DNA of 64,000 bases from an uncultured Comamonas sp. (GTDB taxonomy: Bacteria; Pseudomonadota; Gammaproteobacteria; Burkholderiales; Burkholderiaceae_C). Position numbers and translations under genes: made by a program. Numbering within the stretch: the stretch's first letter is position 1; each line of letters opens with the position of its first letter. Where the stretch lies: positions 1 to 64,000 of the forward strand of contig CABIIJ010000068.1 in assembly GCA_902175065.1 (NCBI GenBank). The letters run 5' to 3'. Shown piece by piece: positions 1-8,549 of this stretch. The notes beneath the pieces are model-generated. The model saw only the letters and a list, made by a program, of their open reading frames with translations, was not told where the DNA came from and ran no database searches.

Positions 1-59
1 CCCCACCCCTGAACAACCGCTGCCCGGCCCTGCCCGGCAGCCTTTGCGGAGACACCCCG

Positions 60-896
60 ATGGCCCACGCCAGCTTCCCCGTCAGCTTCGAGTTCTTCCC
101 CACCAAAACCGCCGAAGGCGCGGCCAAGCACGTCCAGGTGCGCCAGGCGCTGTACCAGCGCCGCCCGGAGTTCTGTTCCGTCACCTACGGCGCGGGCGGC
201 TCCACCCAGGCAGGCACCTTTGCCCTGGTGCAGGCCATCCAGCAGGAAGGCGTGGCCGCCGCCTCGCACTTCTCCTGCATCGGCGCCACGCGCGAATCCG
301 TGCGCAGCCAGTTGCAACAGCTCAAGGACCTGGGCGTGCGCCGCATCGTCGCCCTGCGCGGCGACCTGCCCAGCGGCTACGGCCTGGGCGGGGAATTTCA
401 ATACGCCAGCGACCTGGTGGCCTTCATCCGCGCCGAATTTGGCGACTGCTTCCACATCGAAGTGGCCGCCTACCCCGAGGTGCATCCCCAGGCCCGCAGC
501 CCCGAGGCCGACCTGCGTGCCTTCGCCGCCAAGGCCCAGGCCGGGGCCGATTCGGCCATCACCCAATACTTTTTCAACGCCGACGCCTACGCCCGGTTTG
601 TGGACGATGCGCAACGCCTGGGGGTGGGTATACCCGTGGTACCGGGTATCATGCCGATCCTCAACGCTTCCCAGCTCATGCGCTTTTCCGATGCGACCGG
701 CGCAGAAATCCCCCGCTGGATCCGCCTGCGGCTGCAAGCCTTCGGCGACGACACGGCCTCGATCCGCGCCTTCGGCCTGGATGTGGTCGCCCGGTTGTGC
801 GAACAACTGCGCTCCCTGGGGGCGCCCGGTTTGCACTTCTATACGATGAACCAAAGTGCCGCCACCCTGGCGCTGTGCGACCGCCTCGGCCTGTAA
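60..896 (+). CDS. metF: 5,10-methylenetetrahydrofolate reductase
   Basis: Cytosolic FAD enzyme that reduces 5,10-methylene-THF to 5-methyl-THF, the methyl donor for methionine synthesis. The 278-residue length matches bacterial MetF. Visible family signatures are FEFFPTKT at residues 10-17 (the glutamate is the usual catalytic acid), YGAGGSTQ at 43-50 and LRGD at 99-102, followed by a FFNADAY segment late in the barrel. The ATG at 60 sits directly before the conserved FEFFP motif, and a GGAGA stretch lies 6-10 bases upstream. The 59 bases before it hold no recognisable feature. RlpA follows in the same direction after 63 bases, with no obvious functional link. Confidence 0.96.
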   Translation: MAHASFPVSFEFFPTKTAEGAAKHVQVRQALYQRRPEFCSVTYGAGGSTQAGTFALVQAIQQEGVAAASHFSCIGATRESVRSQLQQLKDLGVRRIVALRGDLPSGYGLGGEFQYASDLVAFIRAEFGDCFHIEVAAYPEVHPQARSPEADLRAFAAKAQAGADSAITQYFFNADAYARFVDDAQRLGVGIPVVPGIMPILNASQLMRFSDATGAEIPRWIRLRLQAFGDDTASIRAFGLDVVARLCEQLRSLGAPGLHFYTMNQSAATLALCDRLGL

Positions 897-959
897 ACGC
901 AGGCCATCCCCATGCGGTCCCGGCAGTCCTGGCAGCGCTGCCACTGCAAGGACAATCGC

Positions 960-1577
960 ATGGATGGACACCAATCCACCCGCCCCGGCCCGGCACTGCC
1001 CGGCCAGCCAGCCCGGCGGGCACCGCACCGGCCCCGCCTGACCCTGGCCTCCCTGATCGCTGCGGCGCTGGTCACCGGCTGCGCCCCGACGTCCGTGACC
1101 CCGGTGGACACCGGGGCGCATCTGCAAGCGCCCAGCAACCTCACCCTCGTACAGCAACTGCAACGCATGGCCCCGGAGCCGGGCCTGCAGCTGCCCGACC
1201 CCTTGCGGGCGGCACGGCAGGCGATGCAGGATGAAATGGTCGACGAGCAAGGCATCGCCTCCTGGTACGGCCCCGGCTTTCACGGGCGGCGCACCGCCAG
1301 CGGCGAGCGCTTCAACACCCACGACTTCACCGCCGCCCATCCCCGCTACGCTTTCGGCACACGGCTGTGCGTCCTCAGCCGCGATGGCAAGGCCGTGGAA
1401 GTGCGCGTCAACGACCGGGGGCCTTATGCCAAAAACCGCATCATCGACCTGAGCCGCGCCGCTGCCGAAGCGCTGGGCATGACGGACAGCGGCATCCGCC
1501 GCGTCCAGTTGTGGAAGCTGGACGCCGAAGAAACCTGCGCCGACCGCGTGGACGTGCTGGCCACTGCGGCAGAGTAA
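960..1577 (+). CDS. rlpA: RlpA-family septal ring lytic transglycosylase, lipoprotein
   Basis: RlpA cleaves naked glycan strands at the division septum. The 205-residue protein has a basic N-terminus, a hydrophobic stretch (27-38) and a lipobox ending LVTGC at Cys41, so it should be an outer-membrane lipoprotein. The double-psi beta-barrel runs from about 97 to 185 and contains GIASWYG, the conserved TASGE, and NDRGP, which carries the catalytic aspartate. There is no C-terminal SPOR domain, unlike E. coli RlpA, so septal targeting must differ. An in-frame ATG at 912 would add 16 residues; I chose 960 because it leaves a signal peptide of more usual length, though it is still long. Confidence 0.88.
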   Translation: MDGHQSTRPGPALPGQPARRAPHRPRLTLASLIAAALVTGCAPTSVTPVDTGAHLQAPSNLTLVQQLQRMAPEPGLQLPDPLRAARQAMQDEMVDEQGIASWYGPGFHGRRTASGERFNTHDFTAAHPRYAFGTRLCVLSRDGKAVEVRVNDRGPYAKNRIIDLSRAAAEALGMTDSGIRRVQLWKLDAEETCADRVDVLATAAE

Positions 1578-1584
1578 CTACAAT

Positions 1585-1672
1585 AAAAAGAGCTGCTACC
1601 GCTAGTATTCATTGGATTTCAGATAAATTATTACCTGAAACCCTTGAAATACCAGCGGTAGCAGCTCTTTTT
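1585..1672. repeat. Nested palindromic repeat, copy 1 (likely bidirectional terminator)
   Basis: Outer arms 1585-1603 and 1654-1672 are a perfect 19-bp inverted repeat (AAAAAGAGCTGCTACCGCT and its complement). An inner hairpin TTTCAG/CTGAAA sits inside it. The outer stem ends in a T run on both strands and lies between the convergent genes rlpA and rlmJ, so it can stop transcription from both sides. It is the best conserved of nine copies in the window together with copy 2. Confidence 0.85.
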
Positions 1673-1692
1673 TTCAGAATACGAATGCAGTT

Positions 1693-2583
1693 TCAGCGCC
1701 CTGTGCTCTCCAGGGTAAAGCCCGCATTCTTGTCCTGGCCCAGCAACTGCACCATTTGCGGCAGCGCCTCCTCCAGCGCCGCGTGCAGGGTGAACGGCGG
1801 ATTGATGACGCACATGCCGCTGGCGGGCAGGCCGGGGCGCTTGACCTGCCCGTCGGCCAGCGTCTGCACCTTGCCGGATTTCACCGTCAGCGTGGCGTGC
1901 AGCCAGTTCTTGCCGGCCTTGGCAGCCAGGGCTTTCAGGCGCTTGGGCAGGTCGTGCGCCTCCTGGCGGCCGATGAGGGGATACCAGATCGCGTAGCAGC
2001 CGGTGGCAAAGCGGCGCAGGCTGTCTTCCACCAGAGTGACAACCTTGCCGTAATCGGTCTTGATCTCGTAGCTGGGGTCGCACAGCAGCAGGCCCCGGCG
2101 GTCGGACGGGGGCAGGAATTTCCTGGCCCCGGCAAAGCCGTCCTCGGTCAGCACCTGCACCTGCTTGTTCTCCTGCAATTGCAGCATGTTGCCGGTGAGC
2201 GAGCGGGCGTCCTGCGGCAGCAGCTCGAACAGGCGCAGCCGGTCTTGCGGGCGCAGCAATTGCACCAGCAGCGCCGGCGAGCCGGGGTAGGTGCGCAGCC
2301 GCGATCCGGGGTTGAAGCGCAGCACCATCTCCACATACTCGCGCAGCGCCGGGGCCAGCGTGGCCGGGTCGGCCGCCAGAATGCGGGCAATGCCCTCCAG
2401 CGCCTCGCCGCTGGTGCTGGCGAAGTCGCCGTCCAGCCGGTACAGCCCGGCACCGGCGTGGGTGTCGATCACGCCCAGGGGCGTATCCTTTTGCGCCAGG
2501 TACTGGGCAATGGCAATCAAGGTGGTGTGCTTGAGCACATCGGCATGGTTGCCGGCATGGAAGGCGTGGCGGTAGCTGAACAT
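1693..2583 (-). CDS. rlmJ: 23S rRNA (adenine(2030)-N(6))-methyltransferase RlmJ
   Basis: SAM-dependent methylation of A2030 in 23S rRNA. The 296-residue protein opens with the family signature FSYRHAFHAGNHADVLKH, has DTHAGAG as SAM-binding motif I (about 40-46), and carries CDPSYE as the catalytic [DN]PP[YF]-type motif, here with Ser in place of the second Pro. The frame stays open far upstream across rplM, but homology begins exactly at the ATG at 2583. It is divergent from rplM and convergent with rlpA, from which a palindromic repeat separates it. Confidence 0.93.
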   Translation of the reverse strand: MFSYRHAFHAGNHADVLKHTTLIAIAQYLAQKDTPLGVIDTHAGAGLYRLDGDFASTSGEALEGIARILAADPATLAPALREYVEMVLRFNPGSRLRTYPGSPALLVQLLRPQDRLRLFELLPQDARSLTGNMLQLQENKQVQVLTEDGFAGARKFLPPSDRRGLLLCDPSYEIKTDYGKVVTLVEDSLRRFATGCYAIWYPLIGRQEAHDLPKRLKALAAKAGKNWLHATLTVKSGKVQTLADGQVKRPGLPASGMCVINPPFTLHAALEEALPQMVQLLGQDKNAGFTLESTGR

Positions 2584-2632
2584 AGGGGCTGCGGTGGGGA
2601 AAGCGGTGGAAAAGTCTGGCGAAATACGGTGC

Positions 2633-2662
2633 TTGGCACGCGCCAGGGTGTTTTTGTATAAT
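2633..2662 (+). promoter_or_regulatory. Sigma-70 promoter for rplM-rpsI
   Basis: TTGGCA at 2633-2638 and a perfect TATAAT at 2657-2662 are separated by 18 bases. This is the strongest sigma-70 match I saw in the window, as expected for a ribosomal protein operon. Transcription should begin near 2669, leaving about 155 nt of leader before rplM. Confidence 0.8.
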
Positions 2663-2668
2663 GGCGGG

Positions 2669-2823
2669 CTTCGTAGCGATTTTATGGACCCCGCGACGAA
2701 GGCCAAACCCCGGGGCAGCAATGCCCCTGGTTTCTTGGTGTTCTGCCTAAGAGGCTTCCTGCACAAGAAGAAGCACCGACCGCAGAAAAGGGTTCGCAAC
2801 CTTTGTTTTAAAGAGAAAACCTC
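2669..2823 (+). promoter_or_regulatory. Structured 5' leader of rplM-rpsI mRNA
   Basis: The leader can form several short stems: CTTCGT with ACGAAG near the 5' end, GGGGCA/TGCCCC around 2714-2729, GCCT/AGGC around 2746-2756, and AAGGGTT/AACCTT around 2789-2804. In E. coli, L13 represses its own operon through the mRNA leader; autoregulation here is inference. No T-tract follows the last stem, so it is not a simple attenuator. Confidence 0.4.
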
Positions 2824-3252
2824 ATGTCTACATTCAGCGCAAAACCCGCTGAGGTGCAACACGAGTGGTTTGTGATCGACGCCACCGACAAGGTGCTCGG
2901 CCGGGTCGCCAGCGAAGTGGCCCTGCGTCTGCGCGGCAAGCACAAAGCCATTTACACGCCTCACGTCGATACCGGTGACTACATTGTTGTGATCAACGCT
3001 GCCAAGCTCAAAGTGACCGGCACCAAGAACACCGACAAGATCTACTACCGCCACTCGGGCTTCCCCGGCGGCATCACGGCCACCAACTTCCGTGACCTGC
3101 AAGCCAAGTTCCCCGGCCGCGCCCTGGAAAAAGCCGTCAAGGGCATGTTGCCCAAAGGCCCCCTGGGTTACGCCATGATCAAAAAACTCAAGGTCTACGG
3201 CGGTGCTGAGCATCCCCATAGCGCCCAACAGCCCAAAGTGCTGGATATCTAA
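2824..3252 (+). CDS. rplM: 50S ribosomal protein L13
   Basis: Early-assembly 23S rRNA binding protein. The 142 residues match the family in length and sequence, with the conserved [18 protein letters not shown] segment near 24-41, the VINAAKL block, and the [18 protein letters not shown] region near the C-terminus. AAGAGAAAA precedes the ATG. It has its own strong promoter and leader and is followed 11 bases later by rpsI, the usual bacterial pair. Confidence 0.98.
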   Translation: MSTFSAKPAEVQHEWFVIDATDKVLGRVASEVALRLRGKHKAIYTPHVDTGDYIVVINAAKLKVTGTKNTDKIYYRHSGFPGGITATNFRDLQAKFPGRALEKAVKGMLPKGPLGYAMIKKLKVYGGAEHPHSAQQPKVLDI

Positions 3253-3263
3253 GGAGTCTTGAG

Positions 3264-3656
3264 ATGATTGGTGAATGGAACAACGGCACAGGCCGTCGCA
3301 AGTCCAGCGTCGCTCGCGTCTTCCTGAAAAAAGGCAGCGGCAAAATTACCGTGAACGGCAAGGACATCCAGGAATACTTCGGTCGTGAAACTTCCATCAT
3401 GATTGCCAAGCAGCCCCTGGTGCTGACGGACAACGTGGAAGTTTTCGACATCCAGATCAACGTGCGCGGCGGCGGCGAATCCGGCCAGGCCGGTGCAGCC
3501 CGCCACGGCATCACCCGCGCCCTGATCGACTACGACGCAGGCCTGAAGCCGGTACTGAGCCAGGCTGGCTTCGTCACCCGCGACGCCCGCGAAGTGGAAC
3601 GTAAAAAGGTCGGTCTGCGTTCCGCACGCCGCGCCAAGCAGTTCTCCAAGCGTTAA
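3264..3656 (+). CDS. rpsI: 30S ribosomal protein S9
   Basis: Small-subunit head protein whose C-terminal tail reaches the P-site tRNA. The 130-residue protein shows [12 protein letters not shown] near the start, [15 protein letters not shown] in the middle and the basic tail [17 protein letters not shown], whose final SKR contacts tRNA. AGGAG precedes the ATG. It is the second gene of the rplM operon and a strong intrinsic terminator follows. Confidence 0.98.
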   Translation: MIGEWNNGTGRRKSSVARVFLKKGSGKITVNGKDIQEYFGRETSIMIAKQPLVLTDNVEVFDIQINVRGGGESGQAGAARHGITRALIDYDAGLKPVLSQAGFVTRDAREVERKKVGLRSARRAKQFSKR

Positions 3657-3683
3657 TCGCGCGACGCAGTTCCTGCTTCAAAA

Positions 3684-3712
3684 AACCGCCTCCCTGCGAG
3701 GCGGTTTTTTTC
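3684..3712 (+). terminator. Rho-independent terminator of rplM-rpsI
   Basis: Perfect 8-bp stem AACCGCCT (3684-3691) with AGGCGGTT (3699-3706), a 7-base loop, and a run of seven T before C at 3711. Confidence 0.92.
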
Positions 3713-3785
3713 TGCCCGGCCCTTGCGCGGCGGCGCTGCGCTACCATCTGGCCCCTTTGCATTCTTTCTTTTGGGAGCATCCCGT

Positions 3786-4136
3786 ATGAGCACCGAGGCC
3801 GACCTGCCCGAGCCGATTATTTTTACCGAGAGCGCCGCTGCCAAGGTGGCCGACCTGATTGCGGAAGAAGGCAACCCCGAACTGAAGCTGCGCGTGTTCG
3901 TGCAAGGCGGCGGCTGCTCGGGCTTCCAGTACGGCTTCACCTTCGAGGAAGAAACCAACGAGGACGATACCGTGATGACGAAGAACGGCGTCTCCCTGCT
4001 CATCGATGCCATGAGCTACCAGTACCTGGTGGGCGCCGAGATCGACTACAAGGAAGACCTGCAGGGGGCACAGTTCGTCATCCGCAACCCGAATGCCGAA
4101 ACCACCTGCGGCTGCGGCTCCAGCTTCTCGGCCTGA
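3786..4136 (+). CDS. erpA: Iron-sulfur cluster insertion protein ErpA
   Basis: A-type carrier that delivers Fe-S clusters to target apoproteins, including respiratory enzymes. The 116 residues contain the three cluster cysteines: Cys44 in GGGCSGFQ and Cys108/Cys110 in the C-terminal CGCGSSF. The frame is open upstream to 3723, but the ATG at 3786 follows a GGGAG ribosome binding site and begins at the family N-terminus. NarG and NarH further along this window are Fe-S clients in principle; a specific link is not shown. Confidence 0.96.
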   Translation: MSTEADLPEPIIFTESAAAKVADLIAEEGNPELKLRVFVQGGGCSGFQYGFTFEEETNEDDTVMTKNGVSLLIDAMSYQYLVGAEIDYKEDLQGAQFVIRNPNAETTCGCGSSFSA

Positions 4137-4159
4137 ATCCCTGGTGGTTCCACAACAAT

Positions 4160-4247
4160 AAAAAGAGCTGCTTGCGCTTGATAGCATTGAATTTCAGGGT
4201 GATTAATCCCTGAAATCATTGCAATATCAGCGCAAGCAGCTCTTTTT
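4160..4247. repeat. Nested palindromic repeat, copy 2 (likely bidirectional terminator)
   Basis: Outer arms 4160-4178 and 4229-4247 form a perfect 19-bp stem (AAAAAGAGCTGCTTGCGCT). The inner hairpin ATTTCAGGG/CCCTGAAAT is a perfect 9-bp stem. Compared with copy 1 the centre of the outer stem changes from CTACC to CTTGC on one arm with matching changes on the other, so pairing is kept. It lies between convergent erpA and anmK and its end overlaps the anmK stop codon. Confidence 0.85.
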
Positions 4248-5398
4248 TATGCAGCGTAAATCGCCCCCAGCACCCGTGGCCCGGCCGCGCCGGTCACGGC
4301 GGGCAGGTTCCCCGCCCGCCCCAGCAGGCACTGGCGGGCCAGCCAGGCAAAGGCCGCCGCCTCCACCTGCAACGGGGGCAGGCCCCGGCTGCCGGTAGCA
4401 ACCACTTCCAGTTGCGGCAGGCGCTGCTGCAACTGGGCCATCAAGGCCGCATTCAGCGCCCCGCCGCCGCACACCAGCAGGGTGCAGGCCTGCTGGGCAA
4501 AAGGCCGCAGGCTGTCCGCACACGCCTGGGCGGTAAAGGCGGTCAGCGTGGCCTGCACGTCCACAGGCGCGGCGGCAGAAAAGCCGTCCAACTGCTGCAC
4601 CAGCCAGGCCCAGTGAAACAGATCCCGCCCGGTGCTTTTCGGCGGCGGCTGCTGCAGGAAAGGCTCGCGCAGCAATTGCGCCAGCAGCGGCGCCAGCACC
4701 TGGCCGGTGGCCGCCCAGGCGCCATCGGCATCGTAGGGCTGGCCGGTGTGGCGCTGGCACCAGGCATCCAGCAGGGCATTGCCCGGCCCGCAATCCCAAC
4801 CCGTCACCGGCGCAGCGCTGCCCGGGGGCGGCAGTACGCTGACGTTGGCAATGCCGCCGATGTTCAGCACCAGCCCCACGTCCTGCCCCTGCGGCGCAAA
4901 CACCTGCTGGTGAAACGCAGGCACCAGGGGGGCGCCCTGCCCGCCTGCTGCCACGTCCCGGCTGCGCAGGTCGGCCACGACGGTGATGCCGGTGCGCTCG
5001 GCCAGCAGCGCGGGGTTGAGCAACTGCACGGTGTAGCCGACGCCATCGTGCAGCCCCGGCTGGTGGCGCACCGTCTGGCCATGGGCGCCGATGGCCGCAA
5101 TCGCCCGGGCCGCCATGCCGCTGTCGGCCAGCAGTTGCTGCACCACCTGGGCGTACTCCTGGCTCAAGGCATTGCCGGCCAGTGCGGCGCGGTGCAGTTC
5201 ATCGTCGCCACGGCGGCTGTTGAGCGCCAGCAGTTCGGAGCGCAACGCCGGGGGCATGGGGCGGCTGGCATGGGCCAGCACCTGCAAGGCAGCCGCATCC
5301 GGCGCCGCCGGGAATCGGGCCAGGACGCCATCCACGCCGTCCAGCGAGGTGCCGGACATCAGGCCGATGAAGCAAGGGGAAAGAGACTCGGTAGACAT
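4247..5398 (-). CDS. anmK: Anhydro-N-acetylmuramic acid kinase
   Basis: Opens the 1,6-anhydro ring of anhydro-MurNAc and phosphorylates it to MurNAc-6-P in peptidoglycan recycling. The 383-residue protein begins with the ATP-binding signature GLMSGTSLDGVD (12-23), contains GAHGQTVRH, a NIGGIAN motif and the late CGGGALN motif, all typical of AnmK. The ATG at 5398 lies just ahead of the signature, although the frame stays open well beyond it. It follows an M23 peptidase on the same strand after 68 bases that carry a strong hairpin. Its TAA stop lies inside the edge of palindromic repeat copy 2. Confidence 0.95.
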   Translation of the reverse strand: MSTESLSPCFIGLMSGTSLDGVDGVLARFPAAPDAAALQVLAHASRPMPPALRSELLALNSRRGDDELHRAALAGNALSQEYAQVVQQLLADSGMAARAIAAIGAHGQTVRHQPGLHDGVGYTVQLLNPALLAERTGITVVADLRSRDVAAGGQGAPLVPAFHQQVFAPQGQDVGLVLNIGGIANVSVLPPPGSAAPVTGWDCGPGNALLDAWCQRHTGQPYDADGAWAATGQVLAPLLAQLLREPFLQQPPPKSTGRDLFHWAWLVQQLDGFSAAAPVDVQATLTAFTAQACADSLRPFAQQACTLLVCGGGALNAALMAQLQQRLPQLEVVATGSRGLPPLQVEAAAFAWLARQCLLGRAGNLPAVTGAAGPRVLGAIYAA

Positions 5399-5415
5399 AG
5401 AGGCAGCAGATACGA

Positions 5416-5439
5416 CAAGAGCCTCGGACGAGGCTCTTG
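5416..5439. other. Intra-operon hairpin between M23 peptidase gene and anmK
   Basis: CAAGAGCCTC (5416-5425) pairs perfectly with GAGGCTCTTG (5430-5439) across a 4-base loop. No T run follows in the direction of transcription (minus), so it looks like an RNA-stabilising or partial attenuation stem rather than a full terminator. Confidence 0.6.
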
Positions 5440-5466
5440 CAGGAGGGAAAAAAGCGCTGTTGCCGT

Positions 5467-6924
5467 TTACTGTACTGTAGTGTTGTAGACCAGTGCGGCA
5501 GAGGCCAGCAGGTCGCGCATCTGGCCGGCCTGGACGCGGAAGGCCTGCTTGACCTTTTCCGAAATCGGGTTGGCAGCGCTGCCCGCGACGATGGTCTGCG
5601 GGTCCTGGTGCTGGCCATTGACGCGGAATTCGAAGTGCAGGTGAGGGCCGGTAGACCAGCCGGTGGAACCGACGGCGCCGATGCCGTCGCCTTGCTCCAG
5701 GCGCTGGCCTTTCTGCACGTCGATGCGGCTCAGGTGGCCGTAGACGGTGACGTGGCTGGCATTGGAGTGCTTGACGTAGACCACGTTGCCGAAGCCGTTC
5801 TGCCAGCCGGCAAATTCCACCACGCCATCGCCCACGGTACGCACCTTGGTGCCGGTGGGGGCGGCGTAGTCGGTGCCCAGGTGCTTGCGCCAGGTCTTCA
5901 GGATCGGGTGGAAGCGGTTGCTGAAATTGCTGCTGATGCGGGTGAACTCCAGCGGCGCCTGCAGGTAGGCGCGGCGCAGGCTGGAGCCGTCCATGGCGTA
6001 GTAGGAGCCGCGCTGGCCGGGTTCCTTGAACCACATCGCCTCGTAGGTCTTGCCCCGGTTGATGAACTGGGCCGACAGGATGCGGTTGGAGCGCAGCAGC
6101 TCGCCATCGGCTTCCAGGGTTTCGTAGACGAAGGTGAAACGGTCGCCCTTGAACAGGCGGTGGAAATTGATGTCCGGGAAGATGTCGGCGATCTGCGTGG
6201 CCACATGGTCGGGAATGCCGGCCGCATCGGTCGCCGCAAACAAGGTGCTGCGGATGACGCCGCCCGCCATGCGCGTGCGCACTTCCAGCGGGGCGCTGTC
6301 GATGACCACGTCGAAGGAACCTTCGGCGTTGCGCTGCAGCGTCAGGCGCTGGAAGTCGGTATTGTTGCCCTCCACCACCCAGCGCACGATGAGCTTTTCC
6401 AGCTGGTGGTCATTGCCGGCCTGCGCCGTGACCAGGCGGCCCGTGCGCCCCAGGACGTTTTCGCTGGCCAGGGTGTTGCTGCGCAGGAAGCTGACGGCTT
6501 GCGGATCGGCAATGCCCAGGCGCTGCAGCAGCGACTCGGCGGTGTCGGTATTGCGCGTGTATTCGCTGCGGTAGAGGGAAAAACGGGTCTCGTCCGTCAG
6601 CTCGGCCAACGTGCTGCCATGCACCAGCGATTCCACCGGGGTGATGACGGTGTGGATGGGCAGGCTATCGGCATCCGGGCCGAGCGAGGCCACGGCAAAG
6701 GCCCCGCCGCCGGCGGTCAGCAGAAGACCGGCGATGGCGGCCGTGATGCGTTTGGGGTGGCGTTGGAGAGACTGAGCCAGTCGTGCGAGCAAAGCGTTGC
6801 CGGCAGAAAAAAAGCGGGTAGTCAAAACGGGCTTCCAGTCAGGGAAAAAGCGGGAGAGGGAAACGCGAAGGTGTGCCAGGGCATTGTGCAAACGGGTAAA
6901 ACCCAAGGCTTTGCACTGGATCAA
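5467..6924 (-). CDS. M23 family metallopeptidase (murein DD-endopeptidase type)
   Basis: Periplasmic zinc endopeptidase that cleaves peptide crosslinks in peptidoglycan. The 485-residue protein has a cytoplasmic basic start, one membrane anchor (about 59-80), a linker/OapA-like region, and a C-terminal LytM domain. The zinc site is visible: His348 and Asp352 in HLGTDYAA, and HLHFE with His428 and His430. The organisation resembles MepM-type proteins, without an obvious LysM repeat. It is divergent from tyrS with 93 bases between starts and is upstream of anmK, a plausible cell-wall turnover pair. The start is the longest option; nearer ATGs are possible. Confidence 0.9.
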   Translation of the reverse strand: MIQCKALGFTRLHNALAHLRVSLSRFFPDWKPVLTTRFFSAGNALLARLAQSLQRHPKRITAAIAGLLLTAGGGAFAVASLGPDADSLPIHTVITPVESLVHGSTLAELTDETRFSLYRSEYTRNTDTAESLLQRLGIADPQAVSFLRSNTLASENVLGRTGRLVTAQAGNDHQLEKLIVRWVVEGNNTDFQRLTLQRNAEGSFDVVIDSAPLEVRTRMAGGVIRSTLFAATDAAGIPDHVATQIADIFPDINFHRLFKGDRFTFVYETLEADGELLRSNRILSAQFINRGKTYEAMWFKEPGQRGSYYAMDGSSLRRAYLQAPLEFTRISSNFSNRFHPILKTWRKHLGTDYAAPTGTKVRTVGDGVVEFAGWQNGFGNVVYVKHSNASHVTVYGHLSRIDVQKGQRLEQGDGIGAVGSTGWSTGPHLHFEFRVNGQHQDPQTIVAGSAANPISEKVKQAFRVQAGQMRDLLASAALVYNTTVQ

Positions 6925-7017
6925 AAAATAGGCTGACTAAAATCAGCCCTCGACGCCCTTGGCAAAAACCGGGCAATTATACCCAGCTCATTCCCTCTTG
7001 CGCTAGAAAAAACCCTT

Positions 7018-8256
7018 ATGAATCAAGCCGCTGTTACGAATTCTGACCATCTTGTGACCGATGCCGTGCGGCAGGCTTTGGCCGTGACCCTGCGCGGGGT
7101 CGATGAACTGCTGCCCCAGGACGAATGGGTGAAGAAACTGGCCCGCGCCGAAGCCACGGGCACGCCCCTGCGCATCAAGCTGGGGCTGGATCCCACCGCG
7201 CCGGACATCCACCTGGGCCACACCGTGGTGCTGAACAAGATGCGCCAGTTGCAGGACCTGGGGCACACGGTGATTTTTTTGATCGGCGACTTCACCACGC
7301 TGATCGGCGACCCCTCCGGGCGCAACAGCACCCGCCCGCCGCTGACGGCCGAGCAGATCAAGGCCAACGCCGAGACGTACTACACCCAGGCGGCCAAGGT
7401 GCTCGACCCTGCCCGGACCGAGGTGCGCTACAACAGCGAGTGGAGCGACGCCCTGGGCGCACGCGGCATGATCGAGCTGGCGGCCAAATACACCGTGGCC
7501 CGCATGATGGAACGCAACGACTTCCACCAGCGCTTTACCGAGGGCAATTCGATCAGCCTGCACGAATTTCTGTACCCGCTGCTGCAAGGCAATGACTCGG
7601 TGGCGCTCAAGGCCGACCTGGAGCTGGGCGGCACCGATCAGAAGTTCAACCTGATGATGGGCCGCCACTTGCAGCAGGAATACGGGCAGGAGCCGCAGTG
7701 CGTGCTCACCATGCCGCTGCTGGTGGGGCTGGACGGCGTGCACAAGATGTCCAAGTCCAAGAACAACTACGTGGGCATTACGGACGATGCGAACACCATG
7801 TTCGCCAAGATCCTGTCGATTTCCGACGACCTGATGTGGGACTGGTACACCCTGCTGTCGTTCAGGAGCCTGGACGACATCGCCGCACTGAAGGCGGAGA
7901 TCGCCGCCGGGCGCAACCCCAAGGATGCCAAGGTGCTGCTGGCCAAGGAAATCACCACGCGCTTTCACAATGCTGCTGCAGCCGATGCGGCCGAACAGGA
8001 CTTCATCAACCGCAGCAAGGGCGGCATTCCCGAGGACATCCCGGAGATCGCCATCGGCGGCGCACCGCTGGGCATCGGCGCCTTGCTCAAGCAGGCGAAT
8101 CTGGCCCCCTCCACCAGCGAGGCCAACCGCCTGATCGACGGCGGCGGCGTGCGCATCGACGGCAGCGTGGTCAGCGACAAGGGCCTGAAGCTGGACGCGG
8201 GCAGCTTCGTGCTGCAAGTGGGCAAGCGCAAGTTTGCGCGGGTGACGCTGGGCTAA
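7018..8256 (+). CDS. tyrS: Tyrosyl-tRNA synthetase
   Basis: Class I aminoacyl-tRNA synthetase charging tRNA-Tyr. The 412-residue protein carries HLGH at 65-68 (HIGH motif), KMSKS at 243-247, and a C-terminal S4 RNA-binding domain of about 60 residues (around 350-412). The overall length and KMSKS rather than KFGKT place it in the TyrZ-like subclass. The ATG at 7018 is the first in frame. The last base of the stop codon is the first base of a 163-bp inverted-repeat element. Confidence 0.97.
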   Translation: MNQAAVTNSDHLVTDAVRQALAVTLRGVDELLPQDEWVKKLARAEATGTPLRIKLGLDPTAPDIHLGHTVVLNKMRQLQDLGHTVIFLIGDFTTLIGDPSGRNSTRPPLTAEQIKANAETYYTQAAKVLDPARTEVRYNSEWSDALGARGMIELAAKYTVARMMERNDFHQRFTEGNSISLHEFLYPLLQGNDSVALKADLELGGTDQKFNLMMGRHLQQEYGQEPQCVLTMPLLVGLDGVHKMSKSKNNYVGITDDANTMFAKILSISDDLMWDWYTLLSFRSLDDIAALKAEIAAGRNPKDAKVLLAKEITTRFHNAAAADAAEQDFINRSKGGIPEDIPEIAIGGAPLGIGALLKQANLAPSTSEANRLIDGGGVRIDGSVVSDKGLKLDAGSFVLQVGKRKFARVTLG

Positions 8257-8418
8257 GAACCTGTTTACGATCTCCGCGCGGGTGTGCAGTCGCGGCCTCG
8301 GGCGCTCTGCGGCGTTACAAATCCTCGCCATAGCACCGCTATGGCTGCGGTTTGCGCCTTGCAGCCCATCCCGATCCGCATCCCGCCCCCCCTCGCGCCG
8401 AGATCGTAAACAGGTTCT
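8256..8418. repeat. 163-bp element with 19-bp perfect terminal inverted repeats
   Basis: AGAACCTGTTTACGATCTC at 8256-8274 is repeated as its exact complement at 8400-8418, and the similarity continues imperfectly inward (CGCGCGGG against GGCGCGAGGG). Inside is a second hairpin, CCATAGC-ACC-GCTATGG, near 8329-8345. There is no coding frame of note. It looks like a miniature inverted-repeat element or a large cruciform; I saw no target-site duplication and no other copy in the window. Confidence 0.75.
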
Positions 8419-8434
8419 GAGAACCTGCATCTTC

Positions 8435-8526
8435 AAAAACAAGAGCTGTCTCCGCTTCTTATTACTGGATTTCAAGGTGTTTCCAATCTGAAATCCTTGT
8501 TTAACCAGCGGTAGAAGCTACTTTTT
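8435..8526. repeat. Nested palindromic repeat, copy 3
   Basis: Degenerate copy between tyrS and glmU, both on the plus strand. Left arm AAGAGCTGTCTCCGCT and right arm AGCGGTAGAAGCTACTTTTT pair imperfectly, and the inner GGATTTCA...TGAAATCC stem is kept. It follows the 163-bp inverted-repeat element by 16 bases and ends 23 bases before the glmU start. Confidence 0.7.
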
Positions 8527-8549
8527 ATATATTCTTGGTGGAGTCTGGT

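Noticed and set aside
44-1234. Long overlapping open frame across metF on the plus strand
   Set aside because: Arg/Pro-rich translation typical of out-of-frame high-GC DNA; metF in another frame has full homology.
6925-7017. Promoter boxes for tyrS (TTGGCA and TATACC)
   Set aside because: Spacing of about 13 bases is too short for sigma-70.
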